A stretch of DNA of 64,000 bases from Colocasia esculenta. Taxonomy: Eukaryota; Streptophyta; Magnoliopsida; Alismatales; Araceae. How positions within the stretch are numbered: position 1 is the first letter of the stretch; every line of letters begins with the position of its first letter. The notes under the pieces were generated by a model that was not told the origin of the DNA, did not search any database, and worked only from the letters and a program-made list of their open reading frames with translations. Below, in pieces: positions 48,321 through 60,842 of this stretch. The position numbers and the translations under genes are program-made. Where the stretch lies: NCBI GenBank assembly GCA_014218235.1, contig CM024764.1:68485184-68549183 (forward strand). The letters are read 5' to 3'.

Positions 48321-49400
48321 CTTCCTCCACGCCCTCCATGCAGAAGGCCAAGCGTTTTGGGAGGATGAAGCAAGTAACTCCTCCCGGTATACAACCCCAT
48401 CCTCCCCTATTGCGATCGTCGGGTTCTCCCTGTTGTTAAAACAGTGGGAATATGGCATGGAGCATGGTAATTCATCATCAAGTAAATCAGTGCAAACAGT
48501 ATAGCAACCACAATAAGAAATAACATGTTTGTGGGCACACCCCGAAAACAAAAACATATCATGAGTATATTGATCAAAAGCATGGTGATTACAAAATAAT
48601 AAAAAAATGAAAGATGACTGTGGAGGCGTTCCATAATGGAACTCGTCTTAGAAAAAGTATCGCCCCCACTATACGGTGTGATTGGGGTCCGACGACCTTC
48701 TCCCAGGGTACAACCACAAGCAACAAAGTTGATCTCGCACAAGATTGACTTCGAAAGACGAAAGCTATATAGAAAACCTAATCCTCTATGAAAGAAGGTA
48801 TGGGCAAAAAGCATGCACCAAACACCAGAGACAACATCTGACAGCGACCACAGCGGTCTGAACACTGGAGAGCGACGGTGCACCCAGACGGGAGAGCGGT
48901 CGACGGCGACCTCTTCGGTGAGCAGGTTGGTGGAGGGGGAGAGAGAGAGAGAGCAATAGCGTAGCGAGTGGTTCCTCCTAGGAGTCAAAAGGCGTTACAA
49001 TACCAGTAACCGCAATTAGGGAGACCTAATCGCTATATGAAACGCCTCACGCCCGCAAAAGCCAAGACAATAGGCCAATTCAATGAACCGGTCCAATCTC
49101 TCCAAGAAAAAGGAAAAAAATACAAAAAGAAGAAACAAAAATGTACCAAGGCAAGCCGGCAGGACCACGCCATCACACGCGCGCAAGCGCGCCCACCCAG
49201 CCCGGCCCGACGGTGCGCGTGTGTGTTATGGTCTAGCATAACCGCTCCATTGTCTATAAGACATAGTCTCATAAACACTTGGGGTTATAAAACCCTACAT
49301 CTCCTTAGAGATTTCTCATGTGGAACTAAAGACCTCACATAAAGGTCAAAATTTGCACACCTTTTTATGCACCTTTTTGCTTTATCAAACATTGTGTTCT
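48321..49400 (-). mobile_element. Probable retroelement-derived sequence (LTR-like, minus)
   Basis: Read on the minus strand there is GTGAGGTCTTTAGTTCCACAT near 49340-49320 and GTTTTATAACCCC near 49290, a layout like the promoter part of plant LTRs, followed by a CT-rich leader and a 193-codon frame (48988-48407) that is not a known protein. The LARD interrupts it on the left. No second LTR or coding domain is seen, so the class is open. Confidence 0.3.
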
Positions 49401-50214
49401 TTTTCCCCATTTCTTAATATTGCCCCCCTTAACCCCTTTTTACCCAACACTCCCCTCACTGTCATGAGGTTCTGCTCGCTTCTGAAAGCCTGGGTGAGAC
49501 CTTCCCACGCAGCACGCGCGCCATCGTCTGGGTCCACCCAAGCATCGCCAACTTCTCGTTGGTCCCTCTCGCGTCACTGCAATCTCTCCTGCCCCCTCCG
49601 ATGACAGTGCAAGCATGTTACGTCCAGAGGCTGGCTGTAGCCCTGCTCAGCACGACCGACCATCGCAGGGTCGCTTCTCGCTCACGCACCGTCGTGAGCA
49701 GCAATGCTGTCCAACTGCGCTTATCTGGGGTCAATGGCGAACGTAGAAATTTAATTCAGTGGGGTCACTCCAAAAGTTAGAGTGCACTAATGAGTTTTGT
49801 GCTAAAGTCCACTGGAGTCCCTCTACATAGAAAAATTTTCAACCAACCTAATTTAACATAAAAAAATGTATACTCATTAATAGAGTTTCAAATTTTCAGT
49901 GGGGTCACGTGACCCCACTGACCTCTTCATAACTCTGCCACTGTCTGGAGTGTGGCCCGCCACTGTCTGGGGTGTGGCCCGCCTTCGCGCGTTGTTCACG
50001 GCCGCAGAGATGCAGCAGCTCCACAACACACACAAGGACCATATTGGATGCAGCAGCTCCACAACACACACAAGGACCATATTGGTGTTGCTATCTCTCT
50101 AACCCATTCTCTCTCCCTTCGTTGCTGTCTCTCTTCTCTCTCTCCTAGTTCACTTCTCTTCCTCTCCACCATCTCTGTCTCTTCATTCTCTCTCTAATTC
50201 TCTCTCACTCCTAG
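49401..50214. repeat. TE debris with palindrome and tandem duplications
   Basis: A perfect 26-bp palindrome centred on CACGTG lies at 49896-49921. Its left half also occurs alone near 49757 (TTCAGTGGGGTCAC). A 22-bp unit (CACTGTCTGG...) is duplicated at 49939-49982, and a 38-bp unit (GATGCAGCAGCTCC...) at 50009-50046 and 50047-50084. CT-rich sequence follows. The words AACTCTGCCACTG resemble ends of degraded plant transposons. No gene. Confidence 0.6.
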
Positions 50215-51405
50215 GGATATTTAATAAATTCATATATCAGTTAATTAACGTTAGATGATAGTAAAATATTCTCACAATTTTGATGGCAAACTAACTACAT
50301 AGATATAACTTTTTTAGGAGTATAGAATTTAATATGTAAATTTTGGGAGTAGATTCATGAATACAATATATTTCAAGGGTATGTATATACTTTTTCAACA
50401 TAATATTCAATAAAAATATTTAAAATGTAATATATTCAAATGGTTTTTGAACAATTAAGATTTTCTTAATATTTAATAACTATAACAATGCTCACAATGA
50501 TTGTGAATAGTGTTGAAATATAGAATTTGAGACTTGAATTCTCTAATGCGACTTGCACAATCAAGTAGGACGGATCAATATCTGAGCAATGAAGTCGCAG
50601 AAGTCAAGGTAGTGCCCCTATCTATTTTTAAGTTATTTTTTTATTAGAATATTAATCTATTACATTATTTGATGAGAGTTGAATCTTTAACACTATTCTT
50701 AGAAAATTTTATAATTTTTTTTATAAATTTACTGCCAGTCAAAGTTAAATCCCTGAACTCTTTCTAATATATATGGAGGACCATTCCTATGCCCTTTGCG
50801 GGAGGGGGGTGATTCAAGGGCGGAGCTTTGGGAAAAAAAATTACAAAATAAAATGATAGATTTTATGATCACGTTTGATATCTAAATAAATCGAGAATTA
50901 AAAATATCTTTACTTTATTCTGGATCATGTTTTAATACAAAACAGCCTCAAAGTGTCTAACACGTCGAAACACCTTTTTAGATAACTAATATATTCCCGT
51001 CTCCCTACTTCCCCAACGCGAACGCCACCCCACCGCGTTAGAATCTATCTCTACGGCCGCCTCGACAATTACGTCACCGCCTCACTGGGGGCTTCCAATT
51101 GGGGGAGGAGGAGAGCAGGCATGGGGTGACTCTTACATGGTGTGGGGCCGTGGGGGTGGGGTGGCATGGGTAAGTACTTGTCGGCTTGTGCGCCGCGCTG
51201 TATGCGCAAAGCCACCTCACTTTTCTCCCAGGTTAATGTGTGTGTGACACAGCACACCTGCGCGTGATGGATCCAATCACTGCCCTCCACCACTCCATCA
51301 GCGCTGCAGCTTGCCCGCCACCGCCGGCGGCCGCTGCAGAGAGAGAGAGAGTGTGAGACACAGAGGCGAGGACGCCCAAGGGGGAGGAACGCAGAGCCGA
51401 GAAAG
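50215..51405. other. AT-rich spacer and NAGK upstream region
   Basis: 50215-50395 is an inverted relative of 38630-38765. The next 600 bp are AT-rich without genes. From about 51000 composition turns GC-rich, with a (GA)n run at 51337-51350 just before the NAGK start, probably the promoter and 5' UTR. No TATA box can be named with confidence. Confidence 0.5.
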
Positions 51406-52425
51406 ATGTCATCTTTGAAGGCTCCATCCACCTTCTTCCACCATGTCGCCCACTCCATGCTCCCCCAAAACCCGAACCCCTCCTTCCTCCCCGCCACCAT
51501 TACCAGACGTTCCCTTCGGACCTCACCCCTCAGGTGCTCCCTCGCCGCCGCGGCGCCGCTGTCCTCCGTCATTGGCTCCCAGACCCGGGTGGAGATCCTC
51601 TCCGAGGCGCTCCCCTACATCCAGCGGTTCCGCGGCAAGACCATCGTCGTCAAGTACGGCGGCGCCGCCATGAAGTCCCCCGAACTCCAGGCCTCCGTCG
51701 TGAAGGATCTCGTCCTGCTCTCCTGCGTTGGCCTCCGCCTCGTCGTCATCCATGGCGGGGGCCCGGAGATTAACGCCTGGCTGGGCCGCCTAGGCATTGA
51801 ACCCCAGTTCCTCAACGGCCTCCGCGTCACCGACGCCGCCACTATGGAAATCGTCGAGATGGTGCTCGTCGGCAAGGTGAACAAGTCCCTCGTGTCCCGC
51901 ATCAACGGCGCCGGTGGCACCGCCGTTGGCCTTTCCGGCAAGGACGGCCGCCTTCTCGTGCCCCGCCCCGCTCCGGACTCCGCCAGCCTGGGTTTCGTCG
52001 GTGACGTCGCCTCGATCGACCCTTCCATCCTCCATCCTCTCCTCTCCTCTGGCCACATCCCGGTGATCGCGTCGGTGGCTGCCGACGAGTCCGGCCAGGC
52101 TTACAACATCAACGCCGACACAGTAGCCGGAGAGATTGCGGCCGCCATGGGGGCGGAGAAGCTGATCCTGCTGACGGATGTGCCGGGGATCCTGGAGGAT
52201 CGGAACGATCTGGGTACCCTGGTGAAGGAGATCGACATCAAGGGAGTGAGGAAGATGGTGGAGGATGGGAAGGTGGCGGGGGGGATGATACCAAAGGTGA
52301 ACTGCTGCGTCAGGTCGCTTGCTCAGGGGGTCCGGACGGCGAGCATTATAGATGGGAGGAAATCCCACTCGCTGCTGCTCGAGCTTCTCACTGGTGATGG
52401 TGCTGGAACCATGATTACTGGCTGA
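51406..52425 (+). CDS. NAGK: N-acetylglutamate kinase, chloroplast (NAGK)
   Basis: Phosphorylates N-acetyl-L-glutamate with ATP, the second and regulated step of ornithine/arginine synthesis in plastids. The 339-residue frame is uninterrupted and intronless. Residues 1 to about 50 are rich in Ser, Pro, Arg and Ala with few acids, as in a chloroplast transit peptide. The amino acid kinase fold follows: VKYGGAAM (82-89), IHGGGPEI (115-122), GLRVTD (138-143), GLSGKDG (175-181), GFVGD (196-200), YNINAD (233-238), LLTDVPGI (255-262) and GGMIPKV (292-298). Plant NAGK is feedback-inhibited by arginine and relieved by PII; the kinase core needed for this is present. A poly(A)-like AATAAAA is at about 52529. 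The coding part is very GC-rich, unlike its AT-rich surroundings, a pattern common in monocot genes. Confidence 0.96.
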   Translation: MSSLKAPSTFFHHVAHSMLPQNPNPSFLPATITRRSLRTSPLRCSLAAAAPLSSVIGSQTRVEILSEALPYIQRFRGKTIVVKYGGAAMKSPELQASVVKDLVLLSCVGLRLVVIHGGGPEINAWLGRLGIEPQFLNGLRVTDAATMEIVEMVLVGKVNKSLVSRINGAGGTAVGLSGKDGRLLVPRPAPDSASLGFVGDVASIDPSILHPLLSSGHIPVIASVAADESGQAYNINADTVAGEIAAAMGAEKLILLTDVPGILEDRNDLGTLVKEIDIKGVRKMVEDGKVAGGMIPKVNCCVRSLAQGVRTASIIDGRKSHSLLLELLTGDGAGTMITG

Positions 52426-53995
52426 AAGGGCTGGCATCCTGAGGAGAGGAAGTATATGAAAGCACCATGCTTTGGTTCTAGTGGTGGTATATTTCTTACC
52501 TTGTCCAAATCTAATGAGAATGGAAGGAAATAAAATTATACCATCTAGATTTGCTGCTTTTTTGGGCCATGTAGAAACATTCATCATATGCTGGGAAAGG
52601 TAGCGCAACACTCTCATGTCATGCAGCCTTTTAAATTTCAAGTTTTCCTATTTTAAATTCTACCTGAAATGGATGATGATTTGTCTGTCTTATGATGTGT
52701 GTTGAATTAGGAAAGTTGTGATGATTGTAAGTGCAGTTTTGAAGTCAATATTTTGAATATTCTCTGGCACTCCTTGCTTATCCATAATTTCTTCATCAGA
52801 TTTTGCAAAACCATGGAGAAGAAAATAGGTCTCATTGTTGAGGTTCGAGTCTAGTTATTGATTGAAGAACAGATAGGTGTCAGTAAGTTCTGTTCAATGC
52901 TTCTTAGCGTTTGTTCCTTCTCCTGCACGAAGGAGCCAAGGATTCTCTTGGAGCTGGATTCCTTTGAGAAGATGTTGGATGGAAGATCGTACCACATTCT
53001 TCTTGTATTAGGTCATTTTGTTCTGAGGTTATTGATTGTGGTTAAGTGTTGACTCATTTGACTCTTGATTTATGTTTCCTCTGCATTTCCATGTATCAAA
53101 CTATTTCCTCCTAGAGTCAAGTATTCTATCCTAATTTCCCAACATCAACTCCTGTCAGAACTTGTTGCTTTCTAAATCAAATGCCTGAACAGCACTTAGA
53201 TTTTAGAAAGTCACTCACGGATTTGGTATGCGATGGCAGCTTCTTAGGCCGTAGGGCATCCACAATGGCTCCCTGTGTCTTTTATGCATGTGTAGCATGG
53301 TTTTTAAAGGCAGACAAATTTTTGTATTATGTTGATGTCCCTGAACATGGTTAGTTCCTAAAACTCCAGATGGAAAGGGTATTTTCTGGTTATGCTTCTA
53401 GTTGATTTTGCACTTCCTTTTGCCCATGCTTGATAGTACTGGATCATTGATCATTTTTTCACACTGGTAGTTTGTTTTCCCATCAAGGAAGGAAACACAC
53501 CCTCTTCTTTTTAAGTGCCAGCATGGAAACATTTAGTTTTATCATTCAATCCATCAAGGGGTTAAAATATTCTGCAATTTGAGGCCTCAAGCATTTTTTG
53601 TTTTCCCAAACTCATCCCCCAGCAAGAAACCAGATGCATGCATGTACCTGTGCATATGCTCGCACAGGTGTCTCTTTCCACTTATCGTTTTAGAATCTGT
53701 ATGCTGCTAACTTGATGATCTTTGCAGAAATTAGCTACAGTAGAGTATTAGAAATTCTCTTGTACCTTAACCCTCATTCAGTTGATGGCCTTCTTGTCTA
53801 ATGACTCCAAGTCTCATGTAAGAGGTCTCAAGGGTTCTCTATCCTCTGGCTTTGCACGAAGAATGATTTATCTTTATTGAATGGTGAATAAATATGTGTT
53901 AGTCTCCTTTCTTTCTTCTCCCTTCTGCAGCCATACCTGTTCAGTCTGGGTACAGGGACTCCTGTTTATTCCCCGAGTTCTCATGTTCACCTAAG
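52426..53995. other. NAGK 3' UTR and spacer, no gene seen
   Basis: The first 100-300 bp are probably 3' UTR. The rest has balanced, intron-like composition with short frames only. No RNA gene or element recognised. Confidence 0.5.
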
Positions 53996-54212
53996 GGGCA
54001 CCCAGTTCCATCCTGTCAGGGAATCACATAACTGTTTGTCCTGTCATGATCAAATGGAAATACATGGTGTTTCAGAAGTTCACCCTCACACGATGGAGCC
54101 CACATCATAAGACCAGCTGGTGCCTCTCAGCAGGATATGAGGTGAGTTTTCCCCTTTAATTAAACACCTTAAAGGGCACCCAGTTCCATCCTTTCAGGGA
54201 ATCACATAACTG
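53996..54212 (+). repeat. 178-bp tandem duplication (left part)
   Basis: GGGCACCCAGTTCCATCCT starts at 53996 and again at 54174. The second copy is cut after 39 bp by the retrotransposon at 54213 and resumes at 62296-62445. The copies differ at a modest number of sites and by a small indel. Confidence 0.85.
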
Positions 54213-55658
54213 TGATGCGGGACAACACACGGGACTACGCTAACCGATGTACTACGACTCTCCAAAGACGCGATCAGCACTAAGCAACATAGAATAGCAG
54301 ATTCATACCACCCAAACAAGTAAGCAACATGAAAATAATCACGTCCACAGAAGTACGTAGCCCACAAAGTCGTCCCTCGCGGAGGGAAACGCGGGACCAA
54401 GGTAGCTAAGAAGCCACCAAAACTAGGGTAGTCGTTCCACAGACAAGGTCCAAACGGAGCCTCCGGGAAATAGGTTCTCGCACTCACAAGCCGGCTGTGA
54501 CGCGCGTCACGAGCTAGATGTCCTACCTCACGAGTCGGCGGCAGTTATAAGCAAATACGAGAAAAGCAAGTAAACAGCTAGAGTAGGAATACGTACCTCT
54601 ATGCCTGTGCGTGGGAAGAACCCACCGTGTCACGAATCCCGAGTAAACAGTAAAATTCAAATATTACAATGAAACTTGCCCACTCCACGCAGGGAGGTAA
54701 AAGGCCACAAACTTAACACCTCGGGACCTCGTGGGCCGTCAAACTTGCAAGGCCTGGACAGACGGCCTGTGTAGTGACGATCCTGGCTTGAACTGTTCGC
54801 TGGCGGACAGAGTTGGCGCTGCAAGCGCTCAGAGGAGCGGTGCAGTGCTGCGCGGTTGCGAAGGAGGTGGTGGCGCTGGCGCAAGCAGGGGGGGGTGCTG
54901 GCGTGGGGGTGCGGCGGGTGGCAGCGCGAAGGGGGGTGCGGACGTGGCGAGGGGTAGGGGGGGGCGTGGGCGCCCGCGCTGGGCGAGGGGGTTGGAGGCG
55001 GCCGCGGGACGGCGGCGCGTGGCGTCGCGGGAGAGAGGGAAGGGGGCAGGGCGGGGCGACTAGCGAAGCGGCGCTGGGGCGCGCTTGGGAGAGAGAGAGC
55101 GGCAGGGGCGGTGCGGCGCTACTGGGCGGAGGCGCTCCCGGGGCGGGCTGGTGGAGTTGGCGGGGTGGCGTTGGCGGTGCGGAGGATGCAGGGGGAAGAC
55201 GACAGCGACAGCAGAGCCTTCATGGCTGGCCTTCGCGGCAGGCCTTCGCGGCTTCTCTCCGTCTCGGAGGAAGGAGAAGAAACAGCGGCGGCTGAGTTTC
55301 TCAAATATAAAAAATAACTGTTCTATTTCAAAAACCGGGGGTTTACAAAGTATTTAAAGGGTTTGGGCTAATCCCTACCCAAATTGGACTCCTCTAAAGA
55401 CTTACCATACTAAACACTTGACTAATCCTAATAGGACTAAAATAACATCAAAATTCGTAACAGAAAATAAGTGAAAATAGTAAAGACACTAAACGGGCCC
55501 CAATTGGGCCATAACTACTGTCTATGGACTCCAAAAATAACCTCTATACCATGGGCTCGTCGCCCAACCAAATTGACGCCTCTGTAGCGTGCTGTGCTCC
55601 TCGACGGTGGTAAACTAGGTCCGGGTTGAAGCGGACCCGGGCTCTCGTGTCCTCACCA
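54213..55658 (-). repeat. 3' LTR of minus-strand gypsy element
   Basis: 1446 bp; on the minus strand it starts TGGTGAGGAC and ends GTCCCGCATCA. A block at about 54790-55290 is very G-rich on the plus strand. The last 115 bases of the pol frame lie inside it. Confidence 0.92.
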
Positions 55659-58600
55659 ATCCTCCCCGGCTGGAAGGAACTCGACCCCGTCGAGTAAGGG
55701 TCGACGTCGCTCTGGTATCGCTCCAACAAGTCGGGATCTATCCTCTGAAGCTCTGCGTGTGTAATCCATGTATCCTCTGTCGTGGGCCGTCCTCTCCAAT
55801 GCACAAGGTAGCGGTGGAGCGCTCCATCTCTAGAAGTGATAACCTGTTCGTCTAGTATATGATCAATCTGCTCACACCGAACAGGTATTGGGGCTGTAGG
55901 TGGACACTCATGGGTGGGATCACTCAGAAGAGGGGGTGAAGGCTCAAATGGATCACTAGGTATCACAGCCGGGTCCCTATATGCTACCAAATCAGACACA
56001 TTGAATGTGGAACTAATACCATAGTCGTCTGGTAGATCCAAAACATACGCATTGGACCCAACTCACTTCACCACCTGGAATGGACCAGCTCCGTGGGCGT
56101 GCAACTTCTTAACGGCCCCTGAGGGGAACCGCTTAGGTCTAACCCTGATCATGACGTAATCACCCTCCTGAAACTCACGTTGTCGTCGGTGTGCATCTGC
56201 TAATTCTTTATAACGCTCATTGCTGATCTCTAACTGACGACGTATGCTCTCATGCAGACCTCTAACATGTTCGGCAAAAGACTCGGCTGAGGCAGACACT
56301 CGCTCCCTATGTGCCAAAGGGACTAAGTCTACGGGATTCCTAGGTCTAAGGCCAGTAACAATCTCAAACGGACACATACCTGTAGACCTATTCACCGAGT
56401 TGTTATAAGCAAACTCCGCATGAGGTAACTTGAGATCCCAATCCCGAGGGTGATCCCCAACTAGACAACGGAGTAGGTCACCTAAGCTCCTATTTACCAC
56501 CTCCGTCTGACCATCGGTCTGGGGGTAATAAGCAGTGGAGAACTTCAACTGAGTGCCTATCAGGTGCCACAAGGTCTTCCAAAAGTAACTCGTGAATCTC
56601 ACATCCCTATCAGACACTATAGTCTTGGGTAGGCCATGTTTACATGCAACATGAGAGAAGAAGATGTTAGCCACCCGAGAAGCATCAGAAGTCTTAGAAC
56701 AAGGGATGAAAAGGGCCATTTTGGAAAACCTATCCACCACTACAAAAATAGAATCATGCTTCCTAAGTGTACGTGGCAAGCCGAGAACAAAATCCATGCT
56801 AATGTCCTGCCACGGGCGATCTGGCACAGGAAGCGGAGTGTAGAGACCGGGACTTCGCTTCTTTTGTTTGGCCGTAGCGCACGTTCGACACTGAGCTACT
56901 ATGCGTGCAACATCACGTTTCAAACTCGGCCAATAGAAGCGGTACTCTACCAGCTCAATAGTCTTATTCTGGCCAAAATGACCGGCTAGACCTCCAGCGT
57001 GTAACTCCCACACCAAAAAATCGCGCACTGAAGTCCGCGGGACACACAACCTATCCCCACGAAAAAGATAACCCTCCTGCAAGATGTAATCACTATAGAT
57101 AGGGGAGGGTCCTGACTGAAGAGCAACATAGATATCGCCAAAGTCTGGGCAACTAATGTACTCATCCTTAAGCTTCTCAAACCCAGTGACCTGGACACTG
57201 ACAGCAGTAAGTAAGCAAGCCCGACGACTCAAGGCATCGGCCACTCGGTTCTCAACTCCGGCCTTATGCTTCAATACAAAGGTATAGGACTGTAAGTACT
57301 CGACCCAATGACTATGTCGTGGGCTAAGTTTCTTTTGGGAGTGAAGAAACCGAAGAGCCTCATGATCCGAATAAAGGACGAACTCAAACGGTAGCAGATA
57401 ATGTCTCCAATACCTTAATGCCTGAACTACCGCATAGAACTTCTTATCATAGGTTGAGTATTTCAGCCTAGCCCCATTCAATTTCTCGCTAAAATAAGCC
57501 ACAGGATGGCCTTCTTGGCTTAATACTCCCCCTATGCCAACGCCAGAAGCGTCACATGAAACCTCAAACACCTTAGAGAAATCAGGTAGGCGAAGAACAG
57601 GTGCCTGAGTCATCCGCTCCTTGATGTCCTTAAAAGCAGAAGTTGCTGCTTTGGTCCAGATAAAATTCCCTTTTTTGATGCAATCAGTGATAGGGGCCAT
57701 CAGTGAGCTAAACCCTCTAATAAATCGTCTATAAAATGCAGCCAGACCATGAAAACTACGGACATCATGGACACTTTGAGGTTCTGGCCACTCGATGATA
57801 GCTCTCACCTTTTCGGGATCGGCAGAGACTCCCTCGCTAGAAACGACAAACCCTAAGAAGATAACACAGTCAGTCATGAACGCACACTTCTTTAGGTTGG
57901 CGTACAAACTCTCTCGGCGAAGGATAAGGCATACCTGCCGAAGGTGATCCACGTGCTCATCCCTAGTGCGACTGTAGATGAGAATGTCATCAAAGTATAC
58001 CACAACAAAGACCCCAATAAGAGGTCGCAGAACCTGAGTCATCAGTCGCATGAAAGTACTAGGGGATTTGATAATCCAAAGGGCATGACTAGCCATTCAT
58101 ACAAGCCATCCTTAGTTTTAAATGCTGTTTTCCACTCATCGCCAGGCCTAACCCTCACCTGGTGATAGCCACTCTTTAGATCAATCTTAGAAAAGATGGT
58201 GGCTCCCGCCATCATGTCAAGCATATCGTCTAAGCGGGGAATGGGAAAGCGATACTTCACAGTAATCTTGTTGATGGCTCGACTATCCACACACATCCTC
58301 CATGTGCCATCCTTCTTAGGAGCGAGCAATGCTGGGACTGCACATGGGCTCATGCTTTCCCTAACCGAACCCTTCCTCAAATACTCCTCCACCTGTCTTT
58401 GTAATTCCGCATGTTCAGTCGGACTCATTCGATAGTGGGGGAGGTTTGGTAGGGTGGCTCCAGGGACCAAGTCAATCGCGTGTTGGATATCACGCATGGG
58501 TGGTAATCCATCTGGGAGGTCCTCAGGAAAGACATCATGAAAGTCATCGAGAAGAGAAATAACCTCGGGAGGATTTTCTCGATCAGCTTCCTTGGGGACC

Positions 58601-60705
58601 TCTCTCACCACTATGGCAAAAACTGTATCAGCACCCCTAAACTCTCACTCAAAGTCTCTAGCACTCATGATAAGCAGCGTGCTAGATGGCAGCTCTTTCC
58701 GGATGGAAGGTGAGGCCTGAATACTAGAGGTAGGGGCATCACGAAGAGGAGGGGCTTCCTTCTTAGGTGTGAACGTGGGTGGAACAGGGACTAAGGTAAT
58801 GCGACGACCGTTATGCTCAAAGGTGCAAGTGTTGGACCGACCATGCAGAGTCGCATCCATATCAAATAGCCAAGGTCGGCCAAGGATGATACTCCCTACT
58901 TCCATAGGTAGAATGTCACACCAGATCTTGTCTTGGTAGGAATGAAAGTGGATCGGGACTAGACACCTAGTCTGGATCTGAATAGAAGTCGCATCTATCC
59001 AAGACACTCTATAGGGGCTGGGGTGATCAACAGGTGTAAGTGCTAGGCTTTGGACAGTCCCTGTGGAGATTGCATTAATGCAACTCCTACTATCAATGAT
59101 GACTTTGCATGCCTTTTCTCCCAACTTAATGAACGTGTGTAGGATGGAGGTTCGGCGCCAGTCATCCCCAACTAAAGGGCGGGTCAAGGTGCAACGGACT
59201 ACTGCCAAAGTATGGGGGTCCTGGGAATCCTGGCTAGCATCTATAGGCTCAGAGTCGGCATGGAATGCCTCAACAAGTGCTGGGTCAGGCTCGTAAATCA
59301 CCTCCTCAATGACTGGGGTGTCATCCCATTCTATGTCACCCATGTACATGCTACGTGTAGGACAGTGTTTCGCAAAGTGACCGAAACCACTGCAACGGTA
59401 GCACTGCTAGTGTGTGCCACCGCCCTGAGACGACTCACCCCCAGTAAAAGTCTTCCCCTTGTCTTCCCGCCTGACAGGAGGAAGGGGACCCTGAGGGCGT
59501 GTGGGAGGGGCAGGTAGGGGTAGTGGTTGGTCCCTAGGTGGTGGGAGACGAGGCCGCAGTCCAGTGGGCTCCTGACGAGTAGTCTCCTGATGTGCACCCA
59601 ATTGTCCTCTCTGAGGTGGAGCGGACTGGGTACGCTGGTTCGAAGTACGTGGAAATGTGGGTCTCACATGTGAGGGTGGCTGGTACTCGGACTCAAACAG
59701 CTCTACTTCTTGGGCTACCTGGTAAGCATACTCGAGGGTGGTCACATTCCGCCTAAATAACTCACGTTGATAGATCGGGCAGAGACCCTTCCGAAATCGG
59801 GATAGGGTCATAGCACTCTCCTCATGAACTCCACACCTCAACAAGTACTCATCGAACTCAGCTATGTACTCGGAGACTGGTCAGCTACCCTGTGTGTGAC
59901 TTTGCCAACGGTCAATGAGACGCTGACGATAAGTCGCAGGAAGATACTTCTCGCGCAGTTTGGCCTTCATGTCATCCCATGTCTCAATCCTATCCTGATG
60001 TCGCTGCATGAGGAGACTCTCCACATTAACCCAATAAGTTTGGGCTTGGCCCAGCAGCTTCATTTTGGCGAAGCGAACTCGCCGACCATCAGTCATCTCG
60101 TACCACTCAAAATAGCGGTCCATGGCTGCTTCCCAGTCAAGGTAGACCTTAGGATCTAGAGAACCATCAAAAGTGGGGACATCTACCCGGACACTCCTCA
60201 CAATCTGATCATCCCTATCGTCATACTCATGGAACCGTTGAGGCTCATACCTTGCGTCATGACCACGTCTAAGATCAGCATGTTGGCCTCTACGAGGGGC
60301 CGGTCTCCTATGGTGGTCATACACCTCTTCAAATACATCGTCCTCTGTCTCAGGGGTCTAGACTCTCCTGTCTTCGACCCTAGGGGCGCGACGAGCTCCC
60401 TGAGGAGGATCATTGTGTTCTATTGCCCGAGGTGCCGGAAGATGAGGTGGAACCGGGTGATGGCCTACTCGATCAAGATCCTCCTGATGGTTGACTACCC
60501 GCTGTGGGTGGGGGCCTTGTGGAGCATCCTCAATAACATCTACTCGACCCTGAAGTGTTACAAGTCTCTGGTCAACTTGTCCAAGACGTTCTTGGGTACT
60601 TTGTTCCATTTGATCCAACCTACCCATTAAGGCTTGCATCATCTCACTCAAAGTAGGTTCCCTAGGTGGACTTCTCCGTGGTTCCACTTGGCGATCATCC
60701 GCCAT
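55544..60705 (-). pseudogene. gag-pol of minus-strand gypsy chromovirus, broken
   Basis: A single polyprotein frame starts at 60705 (MADDRQVE). Gag (about 60705-59360) includes WVNVESLLMQR and the zinc knuckle CYRCSGFGHFAKHC. The protease motif reads DSRSC, where the family has a Gly after DS. Reverse transcriptase carries FSKIDLKSGYHQ and YFDDILIYS (57997-57971); RNase H and an integrase with CRTC zinc ligands, DRFSKMALF and YPQTDGQTE follow. A chromodomain (ILDEQV...YLVHWRGRP...TW) lies at about 55870-55700. Stops at 60358-60360, 59881-59883, 59407-59409, 58645-58647 and 56063-56065 are TAG or TGA; a one-base loss in the RT at about 58070-58085 shifts the frame. The last codons, to the TAG at 55544-55546, lie in the 3' LTR. 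Confidence 0.92.
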
Positions 60706-60826
60706 GGATCCGGGGGTGTGGTACTCCAAACCTCTACGTGTGCGCATACACAACTCTAGGTGACTCGACTAGGGAAACCTAAGACTTTGACACTAGACTC
60801 ACTCAGATGACATACCCTAGACACAT

Positions 60827-60840
60827 GCTCTGATACCAAA
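60827..60840 (-). other. Primer binding site (tRNA-iMet), minus-strand gypsy
   Basis: The minus strand reads TTTGGTATCAGAGC two bases after the 5' LTR, matching the initiator Met tRNA 3' end. Confidence 0.9.
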
Positions 60841-60842
60841 GT

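Noticed and set aside
48407..48988. 193-codon minus frame with hydrophobic stretches
   Set aside because: Sits in LTR-like debris with no family likeness; hydrophobic runs come from T-rich DNA.
54731..55304. Ala/Gly/Arg-rich frames in the LTR of the minus-strand gypsy
   Set aside because: The same overlapping frames occur on both strands and again in the other LTR; they follow base composition only.
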